NCBI GenBank assembly: GCA_037043455.1
Contig: JAWPHD010001804.1
Location: forward strand, 229,454-293,453
Direction of reading: 5' to 3'
From: Cyrtodaria siliqua
Taxonomy: Eukaryota; Mollusca; Bivalvia; Adapedonta; Hiatellidae
Length of the DNA stretch: 64,000 bases
In this document: positions 1 to 11,497 of the stretch, in pieces
How positions within the stretch are numbered: position 1 is the first letter of the stretch
Layout: every line of letters begins with the position of its first letter
The notes under the pieces: model-generated
Databases searched by the model: none
The model's input: only the letters and a program-made list of their open reading frames with translations
Told to the model about the DNA's origin: nothing
Made by a program: the position numbers and the translations under genes

Positions 1-1050
1 TTTGTTTGTTGTTGTTTTTGCAATTTTTTAAAAGAAGTACTGAAGATAATTATGATGACAACCCATGCACAAGAGCCATTTTGGCCAGCAGAGCGTCCAC
101 AGGCCATATTTTGCCTCTTGTTTTGTTCCTATTCTACTATGTTGTGAAGCTATTATTGGAGCAATATAATCAACAGTCAGTAATATGCAAACATAATTAT
201 CTGTATACTATTCTTTCTTATAGTTTATCTTAATGATTAAACAAATGCAACGGTGAGAGTTTTAAAATATCAACATAGATTGTCCCTTTAAATTAAGAAG
301 TGGAAAACAGTGACACCAAGTTAATTATTTTGAAATTACCTCCATTTCATTTTGGTAAAAATTTTGTTCACTAAATACATGTACTATTTTGATTCTGTTT
401 TATTGGCAAGATCAATGATAATAAAATATATTATTAATACGGGGTGCTTTCGTTTATTTTATCATGGTATTTCGTCAGTTGGTAGTATGTTGGCTTTGTT
501 TAATAATTTAGTTAAATATTGAGTCTGGAAGAGCTTTAGGCTCGATTAACAATTCAGTTTATTTGAGAAAAAATATCACTTTGATCGATATGTTGCTACA
601 CAACGATACATTCACTGTTAGTTTACTTATGTTTTGATCTTAAGTTGAAAGCCATTATAACCATATACTGGTAATTTTTCGAACAGACATTAGTTAAAAT
701 GTCACAACTCAGTTTTAAATTTTACATTAAATACATGATTTAAGCTTTAACATATACAACTATGCGATTATTAACTAAACCAACAGACTAGCAGTGTATG
801 TATTTGTTCATAAAGCAAGATAATTAAAGTAGTAATTTCTCTACTTGCTCCTCTAGGGAGTACAGAAAGTTACTGTCTCAGAGGCTGAGTCTTGATTTGA
901 AATTACCTGTAATACCACGCCCTGGCACACATATATCTAATTAATTTAATTTTTGGTATGGTACTTTAGTTCATTTTCAACACATGTAATGTTTTATATT
1001 ACAGTCGATGTTCTGTGGTGGAGGTAGAAAAGAAATCGACATTCTACACC
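1..1050. other. Non-coding, AT-rich; one possible MITE end
   Basis: No gene is recognisable. At 281-291 the sequence TGTCCCT is followed by TTAA, which matches the right end of the TTAA-flanked MITEs found at 36.4 and 52.2 kb. No partner end is seen, so it is only a possible remnant. Confidence 0.4.
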
Positions 1051-1054
1051 CTTC

Positions 1055-1420
1055 TAGTTTAATCACGGTGGCGAAACCAATTGACTTTTTATACGCCCCT
1101 CCTAAGACGGGACGTATTATGTCGTGGCGCTGTCCGTCTGTTAAGTTTTGCGATGTCCGCTCTCTAACTCAAACAAATATTATCCAATCATTATGAAACT
1201 TGGAAATACCGTTTATAGGCATAATATCTAGGTCAAGTTCGGAAACCAGCCAGATCGTCACGGTAACAACGGAGTTTAATTATTGAAAATTGACAATGTT
1301 GATGATGTCTGCTCAATAACTTGAATATTTGTTTTTCAATCTTGATGAAACTCAGTCAAGTTCGAAAACCAGTCCAATCGCCCTGGTAACAACGGAGTTC
1401 GTATTATGTCGCGGCACTTA
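1055..1420. repeat. Dispersed repeat with internal ~120-bp subunits
   Basis: The block starting with ACGCCCCTCCTAAGACGGG is followed by two related subunits at about 1228-1280 and 1352-1410. Both contain GTCAAGTTCG, AACCAG and GGTAACAACGGAGTT. From general knowledge this type of sequence is widespread in bivalve genomes; the copy here is short and non-coding. Confidence 0.55.
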
Positions 1421-2334
1421 CAATTATTTATCACAGTTACAAACAAGAAAAAAATGGATGAAAAAAAATCGCCGGTAAGGATTTGTCCTCGATTCACCGC
1501 GATTAAAAAAGTGAAACTGGACATGCGCAGTGAAGCAGTCCACTCGATTCAGTAAAAAGACGCGTCCACTTGGTAGGTCTAGGCATGAAAACAGTGATAA
1601 AACCTTCATCTTCATTATAAAAAACAAACACTCAACGCAAATCATACATCAACACGTGTGGAGCGGCCATATTGTTTACATAGCAACAGTGCACTATTAT
1701 CCGTGATGTTGCCTTCCGGCTAACAGAATGTCAAGACTTTGAACATACCGAAGCGCCGTGATACACACGAGGTGGGATCCCGAAGAATGACGGGATTGGC
1801 CCAGCGTTCACGATTGCCGAAATGATTGCTTCCAATTCGGTCGTATAATACACGGTGCCCAAATTTTATTTTATAGATGATACCTTACAACTGCCTTTTC
1901 CTTACAAATATGCATTTATTGTACTATAATGTTAACACACATATGTTTCTATATCATAGTATGTCGTTTATTGTACAAAATAATCTGCATAAAGTAAAAT
2001 GTTAATAAAAAGCGGGACATACACGCTCCGTTAATTTCATTGAACTTTAAGAAGTTATTTTCAGAGGAATCATTATTTATACACAGCATACAACTTTTTT
2101 AACAGTTAATTCATACATATACTCTTCTTTAACAGGCCTGCCAAATCTCAGGATAAAATCCGGATTCTCCGGATTGTGGATTGTTCAGTCGCCTGATATG
2201 TCTGAACTTTTAAACTGCGCTTACATATTCGATAAAACGCGATTATAATGACATTAACAGGGGCGGATACAGGATTTGAGATTACGGGAACGTATCTTTT
2301 AAAAAACAACCAAATACACACACGTTTTTTTCAC
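1421..2334. other. Non-coding, no feature recognised
   Basis: I see no exon, transposon ORF or clear repeat structure here. Short frames on the minus strand have no recognisable domain. Confidence 0.4.
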
Positions 2335-2520
2335 CTGGTTTAAACATCACGCGGTCTTTTTTGCCACTGACCGTTCCAAGGCGGTAGCCTGTTGGGTAAC
2401 CCTCTTGTGTTTGTGATGTAATATCTTGCCTTTGATTCATCTTTATAGTTGTTGTTTGTTTCTGTGTTTGTTTGTGGTTGACAGTCGTCCTTGAATGCTA
2501 CTTTTCCTGTTCGATTTTTA
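2335..2520 (+). repeat. Dispersed repeat family R1, copy 1
   Basis: The words GCCACTGACCGTTCCAAGG, GTTTGTGGTTGAC and GTCGTCCTTGAATGCTAC recur in the same order at 33475-33650 and, more diverged, at 32618-32790. A short tail piece lies at 4283-4345. This is a multi-copy element of about 180 bp with no coding potential; its class is unknown. Confidence 0.7.
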
Positions 2521-3424
2521 GCTCACCACTATTGTGACAACGTTAAATTGTATCAACAAATTCAAAACTTATATTGCAGACACCAATATTACCTTTATAC
2601 AGTCAGGGGTGTAACTGATTTAAGTTATTAAATAATTTAATGAGTAACATTAAAATATGGTAGCAACATAACTTTTTTAAGTTATTTCTGAAAAGTTCAC
2701 CTATTTTCAATTCCAATTGATTCACTTTACTAATTCTTCCCAAACATGTTACATTTTTTATTGTTTGGTTGTTTGACATTACAACTGTGCAATCAAACCA
2801 GGTGTGTAAGCATGAGATCTTTGTAGGCAAAGCTTCGGAAAAAGGTTAGTCCATTACTGAAGGGCTTTATATTGAAGCCCTGATTACTGTAACATCACAA
2901 AATGGAAAATAATTAGAAATTGGCAATACTGACCAACGAAAGAAATTGAACCAAATTGGGTTTTACGGCACACCAACACATGAATTGTTATATGGCGCCT
3001 ACAATGAATGAACATGCCATTCTCATCATCCATTTACATCAAGATAAAATATGGAGAATGGGCCCTTTTAACCTGCAGAACTGCAGAGTTGCTGTAAATT
3101 CTATAATAGACACTCCATTTACGATGGAGCCAGGTTTCCACAGTTGCATAATACGCGGTGCCATGATGAAGACCTTGAATGAGCATGATTAAAAACCACA
3201 AAACAAGAGGTCAATGACCGTGAAGGTCTGCCGATAGGTTTTGATAGCTAGATCAGCATTCCTGTGAAGTTTCATGAAAATCTGTCGAGCAGCCATGTTT
3301 AATGTTGAATCAAAATGATTTTTGACAAGAACCAATATTATGTCATGCTTATTATTTTAGAAAAAGTCCCATATCAATATCACTAGCAAAATTTCAGGTC
3401 GGACGATTCCACTAAGTTTTTTAT
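2521..3424. other. Non-coding; short dispersed-repeat words
   Basis: No gene is seen. The word TTTACGGCACACCAACAC at 2961-2978 recurs at about 58048-58065, so part of this stretch belongs to another dispersed repeat. A frame at 2956-3192 has no recognisable domain. Confidence 0.4.
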
Positions 3425-4010
3425 TTGTCCTGTTATTTAACATATAATGGTTTCATATTTTCTTTTTCTTTTTTTAATGATTTGCAAATACATAATTTTA
3501 ATACCTCCACTAATTTATGTCATTTCCCGTCCTATCGCGTCCTGTTCATTATTTAACAGATAATGGTTGCATATTTGCTTTTTCTTTTGAGTTTGATGTG
3601 AAAATACATTATAAAAACAACATACGGTTACATTTCACTAATTATACAGACTTCATAAGGTTACACTCCACTGATTTTGATGCAAGACTTCACATATTTA
3701 TACCCCTGCCAAACAAGGTTTATTGGGGGCTATATTATAATAATCACTTAACCAGCAGAGTTATTTACCAGATAATGGTTGCATGGTTGCATATTTGCTT
3801 TTCCATTTTGGTATGATGTGAACATACTTAATGAAAACCATATACGGTTACACTCCACTAATTATATAATTATAAGACTTCATAAGGTTGCACTCCAATA
3901 ATTTTTACTTAAGAACCACATATTTTAATTATTTGTCTCGTTATTTAACATATAATCAGATAATTGTTGTTTCTTGTCCGTTTTCTATTTAATATGTGAG
4001 ACTCTACATA
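3425..4010 (+). repeat. Diverged tandem repeat, unit ~220 bp
   Basis: The string ATTTAACATATAATGG or ATTTAACAGATAATGGTTGC recurs at about 3435, 3550, 3770 and 3950. It is followed by related blocks containing CATACGGTTACA, CACTAATTATA and GACTTCATAAGGTT. The copies are only about 75-80% alike by eye, so the array is old. A 99-aa frame across it is a by-product of the repeat. Confidence 0.6.
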
Positions 4011-4404
4011 TTTTTTTACTTATTTGTAATTGCGACTCTGCTCAACACAAACTTCAAAGTATTCCCACGCATCCATATTAAGGAAAAGATATCTATTCTG
4101 ACTGGACACCAAAGCGGTAGTATTACTCACCTTCAAATTATTTGCATTAATTATTTTTTTAGTTAATGTATATGGAAATACAGATTCAGTACCTATTTTG
4201 AGGATGCACACATATTCAAACAGGTCACCAAGCGGCGGTATTAATCACCATTAATGATATCCTTGTTATTGTTATTAATGTATCAGTGCATGTTTTCGGT
4301 TGACTGCTCTTTGAATGCTACATTTCCTTGTCAGTGTTGCTAGCCCTTTCAATATTTACTTACGAATTACATTCTGCAAAACGTAATGTGTAAACAAATA
4401 TTTT
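4011..4404. other. Non-coding; partial R1 copy
   Basis: Nothing coding is recognised. The stretch 4283-4345 matches the 3' part of repeat family R1 (GGTTGACTG, CTTTGAATGCTAC). It lies just upstream of the CACTA transposase relic. Confidence 0.4.
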
Positions 4405-4408
4405 TCAG

Positions 4409-6988
4409 ATGAGCAGCCCATTCGAAAAATTGATAAGCTTGGAAGAGTCAGACCAAGTTCTTACAGTTGTAAGAAAACGTACGGAAAGCGAAAGCGTCTT
4501 GATACTAAACATGAGAGCACTGCTGAAGAGAATCTGATGTGACAAACCATGAGGATAATCCCCTAGACTTTCCTGAAGACACAACTTCAAACAGTGAAGA
4601 AGAAAGTCTTCTGTCAAACAATGAAGAAGAAAATGTTGAAAGAAATGCAGCAAGTAATAATCTGACAGATATATTCAACATATTGTCAGATGGCATTCTT
4701 CTCGACTTTTCAGAGGAAACAGAGGATGACTGTATGATATCTGATGAAAAATGGCATGAAATACTAGCAACTGATTCACCTGAATATATAGAAGAATTAG
4801 ATGTCACCCCAGAACCCCGCAATGAGAAAATTAGAAACATGCCAATATACCCAGGGCATACCATATGCATAAACACTAGCATGATTTTACTTTTGCTGTA
4901 TGCAATATGTCATAGTGTAAGTGGTGCTCAGTTAACATACCTTCTCATTTTAATAAGCTTTCATTGTTTGACGGCTCACCCAGGAATCAAAAGCGTTCAC
5001 ATGTTCCGAAAGTACTTTACAAACATGAAGTCACCATTAAAGAAACATTTTTATTGTATGAAATGCATGTCCAGTGTGAATGAAAACGATGACATTTGCT
5101 CCAAAGATGGCTGTCGTGCAAACTAACATGATAGGAAATCTAAAGGCTCTTTTATAGAAGTACCCATAGAGAATCAACTGTCAAAAATTCTGGAAAAAAC
5201 TGAGACTAGATCATTGCTTGAAAAAAGGTTTTCATTAAAAAACATGAAAGATGGTGTTATTGTGGACATATATGATGGACTGATATATTCCAACCTTTCA
5301 GAACCAGGTGTTCTTTATCAGCTTCATATCCATATAATGTCTCATTTACATGGAACACAGATGGCATTCCAGTTTTCAAAAGTTCGAAGTTTTCATTGTG
5401 GCCATTATTCTTAGTTATAAATGAGTTGCCATACAGACAAAGAATGCAAAAGGAAAACATGCTATTATATGGACTTTGGTATGGAGAGAAAAAAACCTTT
5501 ATGAGTTTATTTGCTAAACCGTTAATGACATCCTTGAAGAAACTTGAATCTGTTGGAATAGATTTTCAAATGGGAGGAGAAAAAATTAACAGCAAAAGGT
5601 TTTTGATATGTGGAACACCAACAAGCTGTCTTCAGGATGCCATTACAGCAATGGAAATCAAAAAACATATAATGGTATCAAAGGGCCTTCTTTCTTGATG
5701 ACATTGTCCTGTTATGATTTTGTCAAATCCAATGCAATAGATTATATGCATGGTGTATTACTTGGTGTGACCAAATTCCTGGTAAATTTGTGGATCAGTT
5801 CAAGTTCAAGTAATTCAAAGGAAACTATTTCGGTCTCTGGTTATGTGGACATTATTGATGAAAGATTGACTCAAATAAAACCACTAGCATTCATAACACG
5901 GGCCCCAAGGACAATTTCAAATCACTTTACATACTGGAAAGCTTCTGAATTAAGATCTTGGCTTTTTTTCTATTCATTACCAAATTTGCTAGATGTTCTA
6001 CCAGCAAACTATTTCAAGCACTATGCCTGTTTTGTTGAGGGTATATTCTTGCTGTGTACAGATAGCATCACTAAAGATGACATGTGAAGGAGCTACACTT
6101 TACTAGCATACTTTGTTCACATGTTTTCTACAATGTACGGTGAACGATATATAACTCTAAATATGCATTCCTTGTTGAATTTACCTCAGTGTTTTGAGGA
6201 ATTAGGACCATTATGGGTGTACTCATGCTTTCCATTTGAAGATGCTAATGGGACTTTGTTAGAACTTTTACTAGGGTCACAAAATGTTGAGCTGCAAATT
6301 ATCAGTTGTGTTAATATAATGAAAAACATCCCAAGCATGGTGGAAAAGATAAAAGATCCTAACCTGACAGTCTTTATCCAAAAGTTAAGGAACAGGCCAG
6401 TTCTACATGTGTAGGAACATCTTCAGAGACATTCCCATTTGGAAGTGATTCACTGCTATGCTTTTCAGATGAAATATATGAAACACTGATGACTGAAATT
6501 AAATTCAAACCAACTGTTGTCAAATTGCATAAAAGGATCATGCTTCGAGGTGTCAATTTGCATTCGTCAGCATACAACAGAGTCAAGTAAGGAATACATT
6601 CACAGTCAACTACTTCAATACGTCGGATAAGACATTCTGCTTTGGTTGTATTTCTTACTTCATTCATGCTAAAACATGCAACTGTTTAGAAAGGTTTTGT
6701 GACTGTGACTCTGCATTAGTGAGAGTTATCAACAGATATGATCCAACCAGGGATTCGATAGTTGCGGCGAACCATTTGTCAGTTAAAGTGTCACATATTA
6801 CAGTTACTAAGAAAACAAATGTTCTTTGTTTAGTTGATGTTTCAAAAATTGTGTCTGTTGTAGTAAATGTAAGGTTTGATAGTGATATTGACCTGTGCTA
6901 TTTTTGTGAAGTTCTAAATTTGAAAGAATCAAAGAGTAACGGTATTTGTCACAGTGTGGGAGGAAATGTCATACATGAGTTATTATAA
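4409..6988 (+). pseudogene. CACTA/EnSpm (Tnp2-type) transposase, decayed
   Basis: Conceptual translation in shifting frames gives the usual order of animal Tnp2/Transposase_21 proteins. It has an acidic N-terminus (about 4539-4760), then NMPIYPGHTIC, then a zinc-binding segment YCMKC...DICSKDGC (about 5054-5120). Next come SFTWNTDGIPVFKSSKFSLW (about 5340), the hallmark DYMHGVLLGVTKFLVNLW (about 5738-5792) and a C-terminal NRYDPTRDS block (about 6730). The enzyme would cut and rejoin a CACTA element. This copy cannot make it. There are frameshifts near 4535, 5330, 5650, 6400 and 6590, in-frame stops at 5124-5126 and 6085-6087, and an apparent deletion of the region after ICGT. A TTTCAG splice acceptor precedes 4409, so the intact gene probably had introns. 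Terminal inverted repeats were not located. Confidence 0.85.
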
Positions 6989-7239
6989 TTTGTTTTTCCA
7001 ATCAAAGGGACCACTTGCTTTAAAATACCAATCTTTCACAAACTGTATATTGCTTTAAATTAAAATGCACCTGTATTTATAAACCACCTGTGTAAAGAGC
7101 CTTTCGACCGTTGTTTCTAAATGGTGGTCTTCTCTTCGTGGCCTCTATCCGACTCAGTGTTTACCGACATATTTTCTATTAATTTCATATGTTTATTCAT
7201 AAATCATGCTCTTCATGATTAAATGACTGTTGAATAAAC

Positions 7240-7350
7240 CTTCTCGAGGAGAAAATTTGCTCCGATATAAGAATGAGTGCTGAAAGCACGAATTCTCATA
7301 TTGCTGAAAGCACAAGTTCTCATATTGGAGCAAGTTCTCTCCGGAGGGTA
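7240..7350. repeat. Inverted repeat with inner 24-bp tandem pair
   Basis: TTTGCTCCGATATAAGAA (about 7255) pairs imperfectly with TTCTCATATTGGAGCAAG (about 7317-7334), and the flanking GAGGAGAA and TCTCTCCGGAGG extend the symmetry. Between them the unit TGCTGAAAGCAC plus TTCTCATAT occurs twice. This looks like a small foldback element. Confidence 0.5.
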
Positions 7351-7920
7351 ATACTTACCATATTAAAAAAAAACTCCTATTAATCTATATATTACATATG
7401 TTGTGATGATATACAAGAAAAAACATGTTCTTTGTTAATTTTCTTTTTAATTTTTTCATTCTTTCAAATAGTGAACACCGTTACATAATTTTGTGATGTC
7501 ACAAAGTGCGGACGAGAATGCCAGTTTCTGGCTACTAACAAATATCACCCAGTGTGAGATATTCCTGGTAGAGCTCTTGGGTAGATATGGCTTTTCTGTT
7601 CACTGGATGTTACAATAAATCATTACAAAATATGTAATAAATTATTATTTGCGGTCAATGAGCGTAGCTAAAGACATTACAATTTGACATTGAACGATAT
7701 CTAAAGTGTTCACGACGTAACCGTTAATAACTTTTCTCTGCTGTACAGCCATAATTACAGTTGTAGCATGGTCACTGAAAATTCTCTTTGTAATAGCACA
7801 GGTGTAAATCGTTTAATTGAAAATAACACCTGTCAGAATAAATGGCATACTACAACTACCAGTTATTGGAAGTTAGAGTATGGCAGGGAGCTGAAATGGA
7901 CATGCTACAAAACAAATAGA
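7351..7920. other. Non-coding; short inverted repeat
   Basis: No gene is seen. ACAGGTGT (about 7799) and ACACCTGT (about 7827) form an 8-bp inverted repeat around a 20-bp loop. Nothing else stands out. Confidence 0.4.
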
Positions 7921-7922
7921 GT

Positions 7923-7988
7923 ATGGTTTCATCTCGTTGGTTAATTTAAACACCTCGATGTTTAAATCAGCCAACGAGATGAAACCAT
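7923..7988. repeat. Perfect 18-bp-arm hairpin
   Basis: ATGGTTTCATCTCGTTGG (7923-7940) is exactly complementary to CCAACGAGATGAAACCAT (7971-7988). Inner bases TTTAAACA and TGTTTAAA pair as well, leaving a very short loop. Probably a foldback/MITE remnant. Confidence 0.75.
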
Positions 7989-8033
7989 TATCTATTACTT
8001 AAACTAGCTGGAGCTAACCATATTTTTTATATA

Positions 8034-8296
8034 TACTACTCAAAATTTGCTAAGGATCACTTTTATTCTTTCACATAATTTTATTAGAAATTAATTCACA
8101 ATAACGATATTAATTTCATTGATACTTTAGCAATTACTATTTTTGAAATGTTGAAAAAAATAAGTTGAATCAAGTCATGAGATCACATGACCATACACTG
8201 CCCTAAATAATATCATGTAAAATAAAAATAATGCTATTTATTTCAGCAAGAAATTTAGACGGCAAAAAAGTGATTCTTAGCAAATTTTGAGTAGTA
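8034..8296. mobile_element. Tc1/mariner-like MITE, ~263 bp
   Basis: The two ends are inverted copies of TACTACTCAAAATTTGCTAA, followed by GGATCAC on the left and GAATCAC on the right. They are flanked by TA, the target duplication of Tc1/mariner elements. The interior is AT-rich and non-coding, so the element is non-autonomous. The exact end is uncertain by 2 bp because TA repeats flank both termini. The element at 43951-44209 has related ends and similar length. Confidence 0.8.
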
Positions 8297-8300
8297 TATA

Positions 8301-8690
8301 ATGGATTGATCTAGAAATGACAGTTATTTTTTCAACATTTCAAAAACAGTATTATGAGTGACATCCCTTATTTTGATTATCTATTTACAGTCATTTGATA
8401 AATCCTAAAAAAAGATTTTTAAATAAGTATTAATTTGGCAAAATTAAAATTGATCTGCCAATAAACCATTTTCTAAACCCGCCAAATTAAATATGTGTAC
8501 AGTATGTGAGTTTAAGAACTTTTTTTTTATGATTTCTATATATTTTTCATGGGAAAAAAAAAATCATAAAGGGAGGAAATTAAAAATTTCTCGACTCATT
8601 TATTTAAAAAAAAATAATTATTATATACTTTCAAGTAAAATAGTATACAACTATCTACTTCTGTTGAGGTCAATGGTTAAAGCTATTCAT
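8301..8690. other. Non-coding, very AT-rich
   Basis: No gene or repeat structure is recognised apart from A and T runs. Confidence 0.4.
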
Positions 8691-8696
8691 CCAAGA

Positions 8697-8780
8697 GAAT
8701 GACTATTGACCCGAAGCTGTGAACTATTGACTGAGAATAGTCAAGGTCAATAGTTTACTGCTGAGGGTCAATAGTCATTC
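8697..8780. repeat. 16-bp perfect inverted repeat with nested stem
   Basis: GAATGACTATTGACCC (8697-8712) is matched by GGGTCAATAGTCATTC (8765-8780). Inside, AACTATTGAC pairs with GTCAATAGTT. The word ACTATTGAC also recurs at about 8918 and 8956, so the motif is locally repeated. Confidence 0.75.
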
Positions 8781-9795
8781 CCGAGTTGACAGAAACAGAT
8801 GTAGATAGTTGTTTTATTATATTGAATCATAGAGGAAAAAGTTTGTTGTTATTTTTTGTTCTATGTCATTGAGCGCTTATGGTAAATAATACACATTGGT
8901 AATAACTGGAAGATACTATTGACTCGGCAAGAGAACTATTTACCCCAAAGAGAACTATTGACTCGCTAGTCTGGTTTAAACCGGATTGGACACGTCTGAA
9001 CACGTTTTCAAGTCAGTAGTCCATACTAATGACTTTCACGTGACTGCTTTTCAGCCAATGAAAACTACGTATATAAAATGATATATAATAATTGATTTTA
9101 TGATTAAAATAAAACCTTATATTTTCATTGTTTATATTTCACATGTGAAAATATAATATATATATTTTCATAATATATATATTTTCACTCAAAATGACGG
9201 CATGCAACTGTTGACGTTGTTAACGTTATTGACGTCATTGTTTTGGCGCATTAGCCTACATTTTTTCTGCATTTCCAGGTTGTGAGTATATAATAAATAG
9301 AATATTTGTTGGTTTCTCGTGAATATAGGATTTATTTTCATCTCGAAGTGAGAAAACTCAAATATTTTATCACTTCTCGATGAAAGTAAATCATATATCC
9401 ACTCAAAACATGCAAATATCCTCTATGTAGCTTGTTTTTAGGATTTGGATTATCGTGAAAAAGCATGGGAGCATTTGTATATATACAAATATAAGACTGT
9501 TTTACAATTACTATGTTTTGGGATAAATATAAAAAAATAATAATAATATTTTTAATAGTGGGAGGTAATAAATTATATTTCTATTCAATGGAGGTAATGA
9601 ATTATGGTATTTTCAACACTAGAACAATAAAGGCTTAATATATTGCAGATGTAGTTTATGTTGCTTTCCACTTATTTATAGGCCCAATATGGATTTCGTA
9701 AAAACTCACACCATCACCTTAGTTTTATACATAACATTTATTTAATCATTAATATGTCAAATATAAGAAAAGTATTAAGCAAATTGTTTTTGCAT
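8781..9795. other. Non-coding, AT-rich
   Basis: Contains scattered copies of ACTATTGAC (about 8918, 8956) and an AT-rich block with repeated ATATATATTTTCA (about 9155-9186). No gene is recognised. Confidence 0.4.
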
Positions 9796-9796
9796 A

Positions 9797-10914
9797 TTAC
9801 TCGCATCTTCTCGTATCAACTCCTATCTGTTCGTGAGTCATTCGTGTCAGGTCTTGAGCAATGGGACCCGACAGAGCGTAACAGATCGTGACAGATCGTG
9901 GGATATCGCAACACATCTCAACAGAGCGTGGTGTTTGTCTTGTCTAAGATCGATCCCGATCACCACGATTTGGAAGCACGATTAGATGCGATCTGTCGCG
10001 CTTTGTTACGATGCAATACGATCTGATACGATCTGATACGATGATCCCGATTGACAATTGATCGTGTTGATCGTAGAAAAATTTTGAATCGTTTAAAAAA
10101 TTTCTACGATTAACACGATTGCCACGACTGACCTCAAGATCTGATAAGATCTGATAGGATCACCACGATTAGTCCACGATTAGTCCACGATTTAGACCAC
10201 GATTTCAATCGTGCCGCGAATCGTGATAGTGGGAACGTAGCATAAATGCGAGTAGATACGAGTAGTTACGTTTTTACACGAACGCTCACGATATGTTACG
10301 AGGCGATAATGTAAGTTTACAGTAATACTGCAAATGCCACGTTGTCATCATCCGCAACTCCTACCATCATCAATGGTTGAGGGTTGTAGTGTTCACTCTG
10401 TAAAAGTTCAAGAAACAATGAAGTCCATGGTCAGTCGGGCTGTATATATACCCGTCGGGGTCCAGTCGTAGCTCAAATCGTGATCACCCTCGATCATGAT
10501 CGTGAAAGACATCGCGACCACAATCGTATCCTATCGTAACGGAGCGCATCGGTTCGTGATGAACGTATCGGAACGTATCGGAACGTATCTGCACGTACCA
10601 GATCGTCCCAATTCGGGGAACCCGATCGTGATGATCGTGTCAGATCGAGACCCAATCGTGGACTCGATCGAAACAATCCTATCGGAACGTATGTGATCGT
10701 ATCTGAACGGGAGATCAGACTGTGACAGATCGTGACACCTGAAATTGACAAATCGTGACCAGATCGCATCCGAGCGCAACAAATCGTATCAGAACGTATC
10801 GACTCGCATCACCTCGTATCCAAACCTGAAATTTCAGAGAAGTTCCACGATCAGCTACGAATGGCCAATCGTGGCGTTCGTAACGGATCGCACGACAGTG
10901 GGAACCTAGCATAA
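9797..10914. repeat. Array of ~10-bp ATCGT-type words, two linked elements
   Basis: Over 1.1 kb the sequence is built from words such as GATCGTGACA, GAACGTATCG, ATCTGATACG and CACGATTAGTC, spaced about 10-11 bp. The clearest runs are three GAACGTATC(G/T) decamers at 10561-10590, two ATCTGATACG decamers near 10023, and CACGATTAGTC units near 10165-10190. Word orientation switches: ATCGT at 9880-9950, mostly ACGAT at 9955-10215, then ATCGT again from about 10470. AGTGGGAACGTAGCATAA (10228-10245) and AGTGGGAACCTAGCATAA (10897-10914) each close a block, suggesting two copies of one element. A 14-bp stem around 10069-10112 and an inverted pair (9798-9818 with 10247-10265) fit a foldback element. 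Frames across it are repeat artefacts. Local G+C is higher than in the flanks. Confidence 0.7.
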
Positions 10915-10957
10915 CTAATTGCAACATGTATGACAACGTGTGTTTGTTTGTTCTCAG

Positions 10958-11497
10958 ATCAACAGGGATTTCATCAAGGCCGACGAATTTATGGTGGACG
11001 ACGTTATTGTAGACGGCCAGCGCCATTTCCTGTTTGCCACCAAAGACCAGCTTCACCATCTGTCGAAGGCACGTCGCTGGTTCCTGGATGGTTCCTGGAT
11101 GGAACCTTTAAGGTGGTCAGTCGACCATTCTATCAGCTGTTGTCGATCCACGCCTTTGTCAAGAAGGACGACGATGTCAAACAGGTTCCGCTGCTGTTTG
11201 TTCTTATGTCCAGACGCCTAAAGAGTGACTATGTTGCTGTAAGTATATATTTAATAAAAGAAATGAATGATTTTAATAACACATTGCGAGAAAACCTTAA
11301 ACACTTTCCGAAATACCAAATTGAATAACAGTCATATTTTTCTATAAAATTGTGTTATCGTTATAATAAGTCATTTAATTATGATTATGAATGTGTATGT
11401 TAATGTTTTGGTTTTGTTTTTTTTCAGGTGTTTCGTAGTCTACTCGACAAACTGGAAGAACCACAGATGGAATGGTTTATGCTGGACTATGAAGCAG
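10958..11497 (+). pseudogene. MULE transposase, two exons, exon 1 frameshifted
   Basis: Two exons with canonical GT-AG signals encode a MULE (Mutator-like) transposase core. Exon 1 (10958-11238) follows TTCTCAG and ends before GTAAGT. Exon 2 (11428-11497) follows TTTTTTTTCAG and ends before GTAAAC. The protein reads INRDFIKADEFMVDDVIVDG... then WFLDG, TFKVVSRPFYQLLSIHAF, QVPLLFVLMSRR, and after the intron FRSLLDKL and MEWFMLDYEAG. In this family the D of FLDGTF and the D of MLDYE belong to the catalytic acidic set. An 11-bp perfect tandem duplication (11078-11088 and 11089-11099) shifts the frame inside WFLDG, so the copy is broken. Exons are clearly richer in G+C than the surroundings. No further exons were recognised on either side. 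It could be a transposon relic or a domesticated gene that has lost function. Confidence 0.75.

Noticed and set aside
4405..4882. Minus-strand Ser-rich ORFs
   Set aside because: They are antisense shadows of the acidic N-terminus of the CACTA transposase.
10494..11059. Several overlapping ORFs with Arg/Ser/Asp-rich repeats on both strands
   Set aside because: Frames are open on both strands because the ATCGT word array rarely creates stops; composition is dictated by the repeat.
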